From assembly GCA_018700655.1 (NCBI GenBank), contig JABIUG010000087.1, positions 1-6,364 on the forward strand: a DNA stretch of 6,364 bases, in the 5' to 3' direction. This document shows, piece after piece, positions 6,356 to 6,364 of the stretch. Under the pieces are notes generated by a model. That model worked only from the letters and a program-made list of their open reading frames with translations. It was not told where the DNA came from and searched no databases. Origin of the DNA: Rhodospirillaceae bacterium (GTDB lineage: Bacteria; Pseudomonadota; Alphaproteobacteria; SP197). Positions within the stretch are counted from its first letter, which is position 1; every line of letters starts with the position of its first letter. The position numbers and the translations under genes are program-made.

Positions 6356-6364
6356 ACCGGTAGG
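6354..6364 (-). CDS. nuoI: NADH-quinone oxidoreductase subunit I, last codons only (partial, runs off right edge)
   Basis: Only the final codons Tyr-Arg-stop (TAC CGG TAA), preceded by two bases CC, fall in the window. NuoI is the 8-iron ferredoxin-like subunit that passes electrons through its two 4Fe-4S clusters towards the quinone-reducing site. It usually sits directly upstream of nuoJ, and alphaproteobacterial and mitochondrial homologues commonly end in Tyr-Arg. The CC would fit a final Pro-Tyr-Arg. The identification therefore rests on gene order and three codons, not on domain evidence. The TAA overlaps the start of the nuoJ ribosome site. Confidence 0.65.

Noticed and set aside
1..6364. 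Mobile element, CRISPR array, tRNA, rRNA, riboswitch, or a novel system hidden in the window
   Set aside because: The strand is filled by seven contiguous known genes with gaps of at most 12 bases, and I saw no direct-repeat array, transposase, RNA gene or foreign-looking segment on either strand.

Overview
The window is one continuous minus-strand stretch of a proton-pumping NADH:quinone oxidoreductase (respiratory complex I, NDH-1) operon, followed by the start of a biotin ligase gene. The order of transcription, from the right edge leftward, is the last codons of nuoI, then nuoJ, nuoK, nuoL, nuoM, nuoN, then birA, which runs off the left edge. The six genes that start here are packed tightly. 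nuoJ-K are 1 nt apart, K-L 6 nt, L-M 12 nt and M-N 11 nt; N-birA overlap by 3 nt; nuoJ starts 12 nt after the nuoI stop. There is no intergenic stretch long enough for an internal promoter or an intrinsic terminator, so the whole block should be read from one upstream promoter outside the window.

The organism is most likely an alphaproteobacterium. The reasons are nuoN followed directly by a BirA-type ligase without a DNA-binding domain (a recurrent alphaproteobacterial layout), a NuoJ tail with the EVRKV-then-glycine ending typical of that class, and separate nuoJ, K, L, M and N subunits with alphaproteobacterial lengths. Base composition is moderately GC-rich by eye, and TTA, CTA and TCA codons appear to be scarce. 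I cannot name a genus from the sequence alone.

The five membrane subunits together form most of the membrane arm. NuoJ and NuoK sit near the quinone-binding junction and help carry the coupling signal. NuoN, NuoM and NuoL are the three antiporter-like proton-translocating modules, with NuoL at the distal tip and carrying the long lateral helix. All the classic channel residues are present: the TM5 Glu, the TM7 and TM8 Lys or His, the TM12 Lys or Glu, and the two NuoK glutamates. The pump therefore looks intact. BirA is not part of complex I; it attaches biotin to carboxylase carrier proteins and is probably only co-transcribed.

I found no mobile element, CRISPR array, RNA gene, defence system or other unexplained locus. 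Points worth a second look are modest: an acidic, histidine-containing periplasmic loop in NuoL, a perfect hairpin ending one base before the birA GTG start, a GTG start with a weak ribosome site on nuoL, and two equally plausible start/ribosome-site pairs for nuoN.
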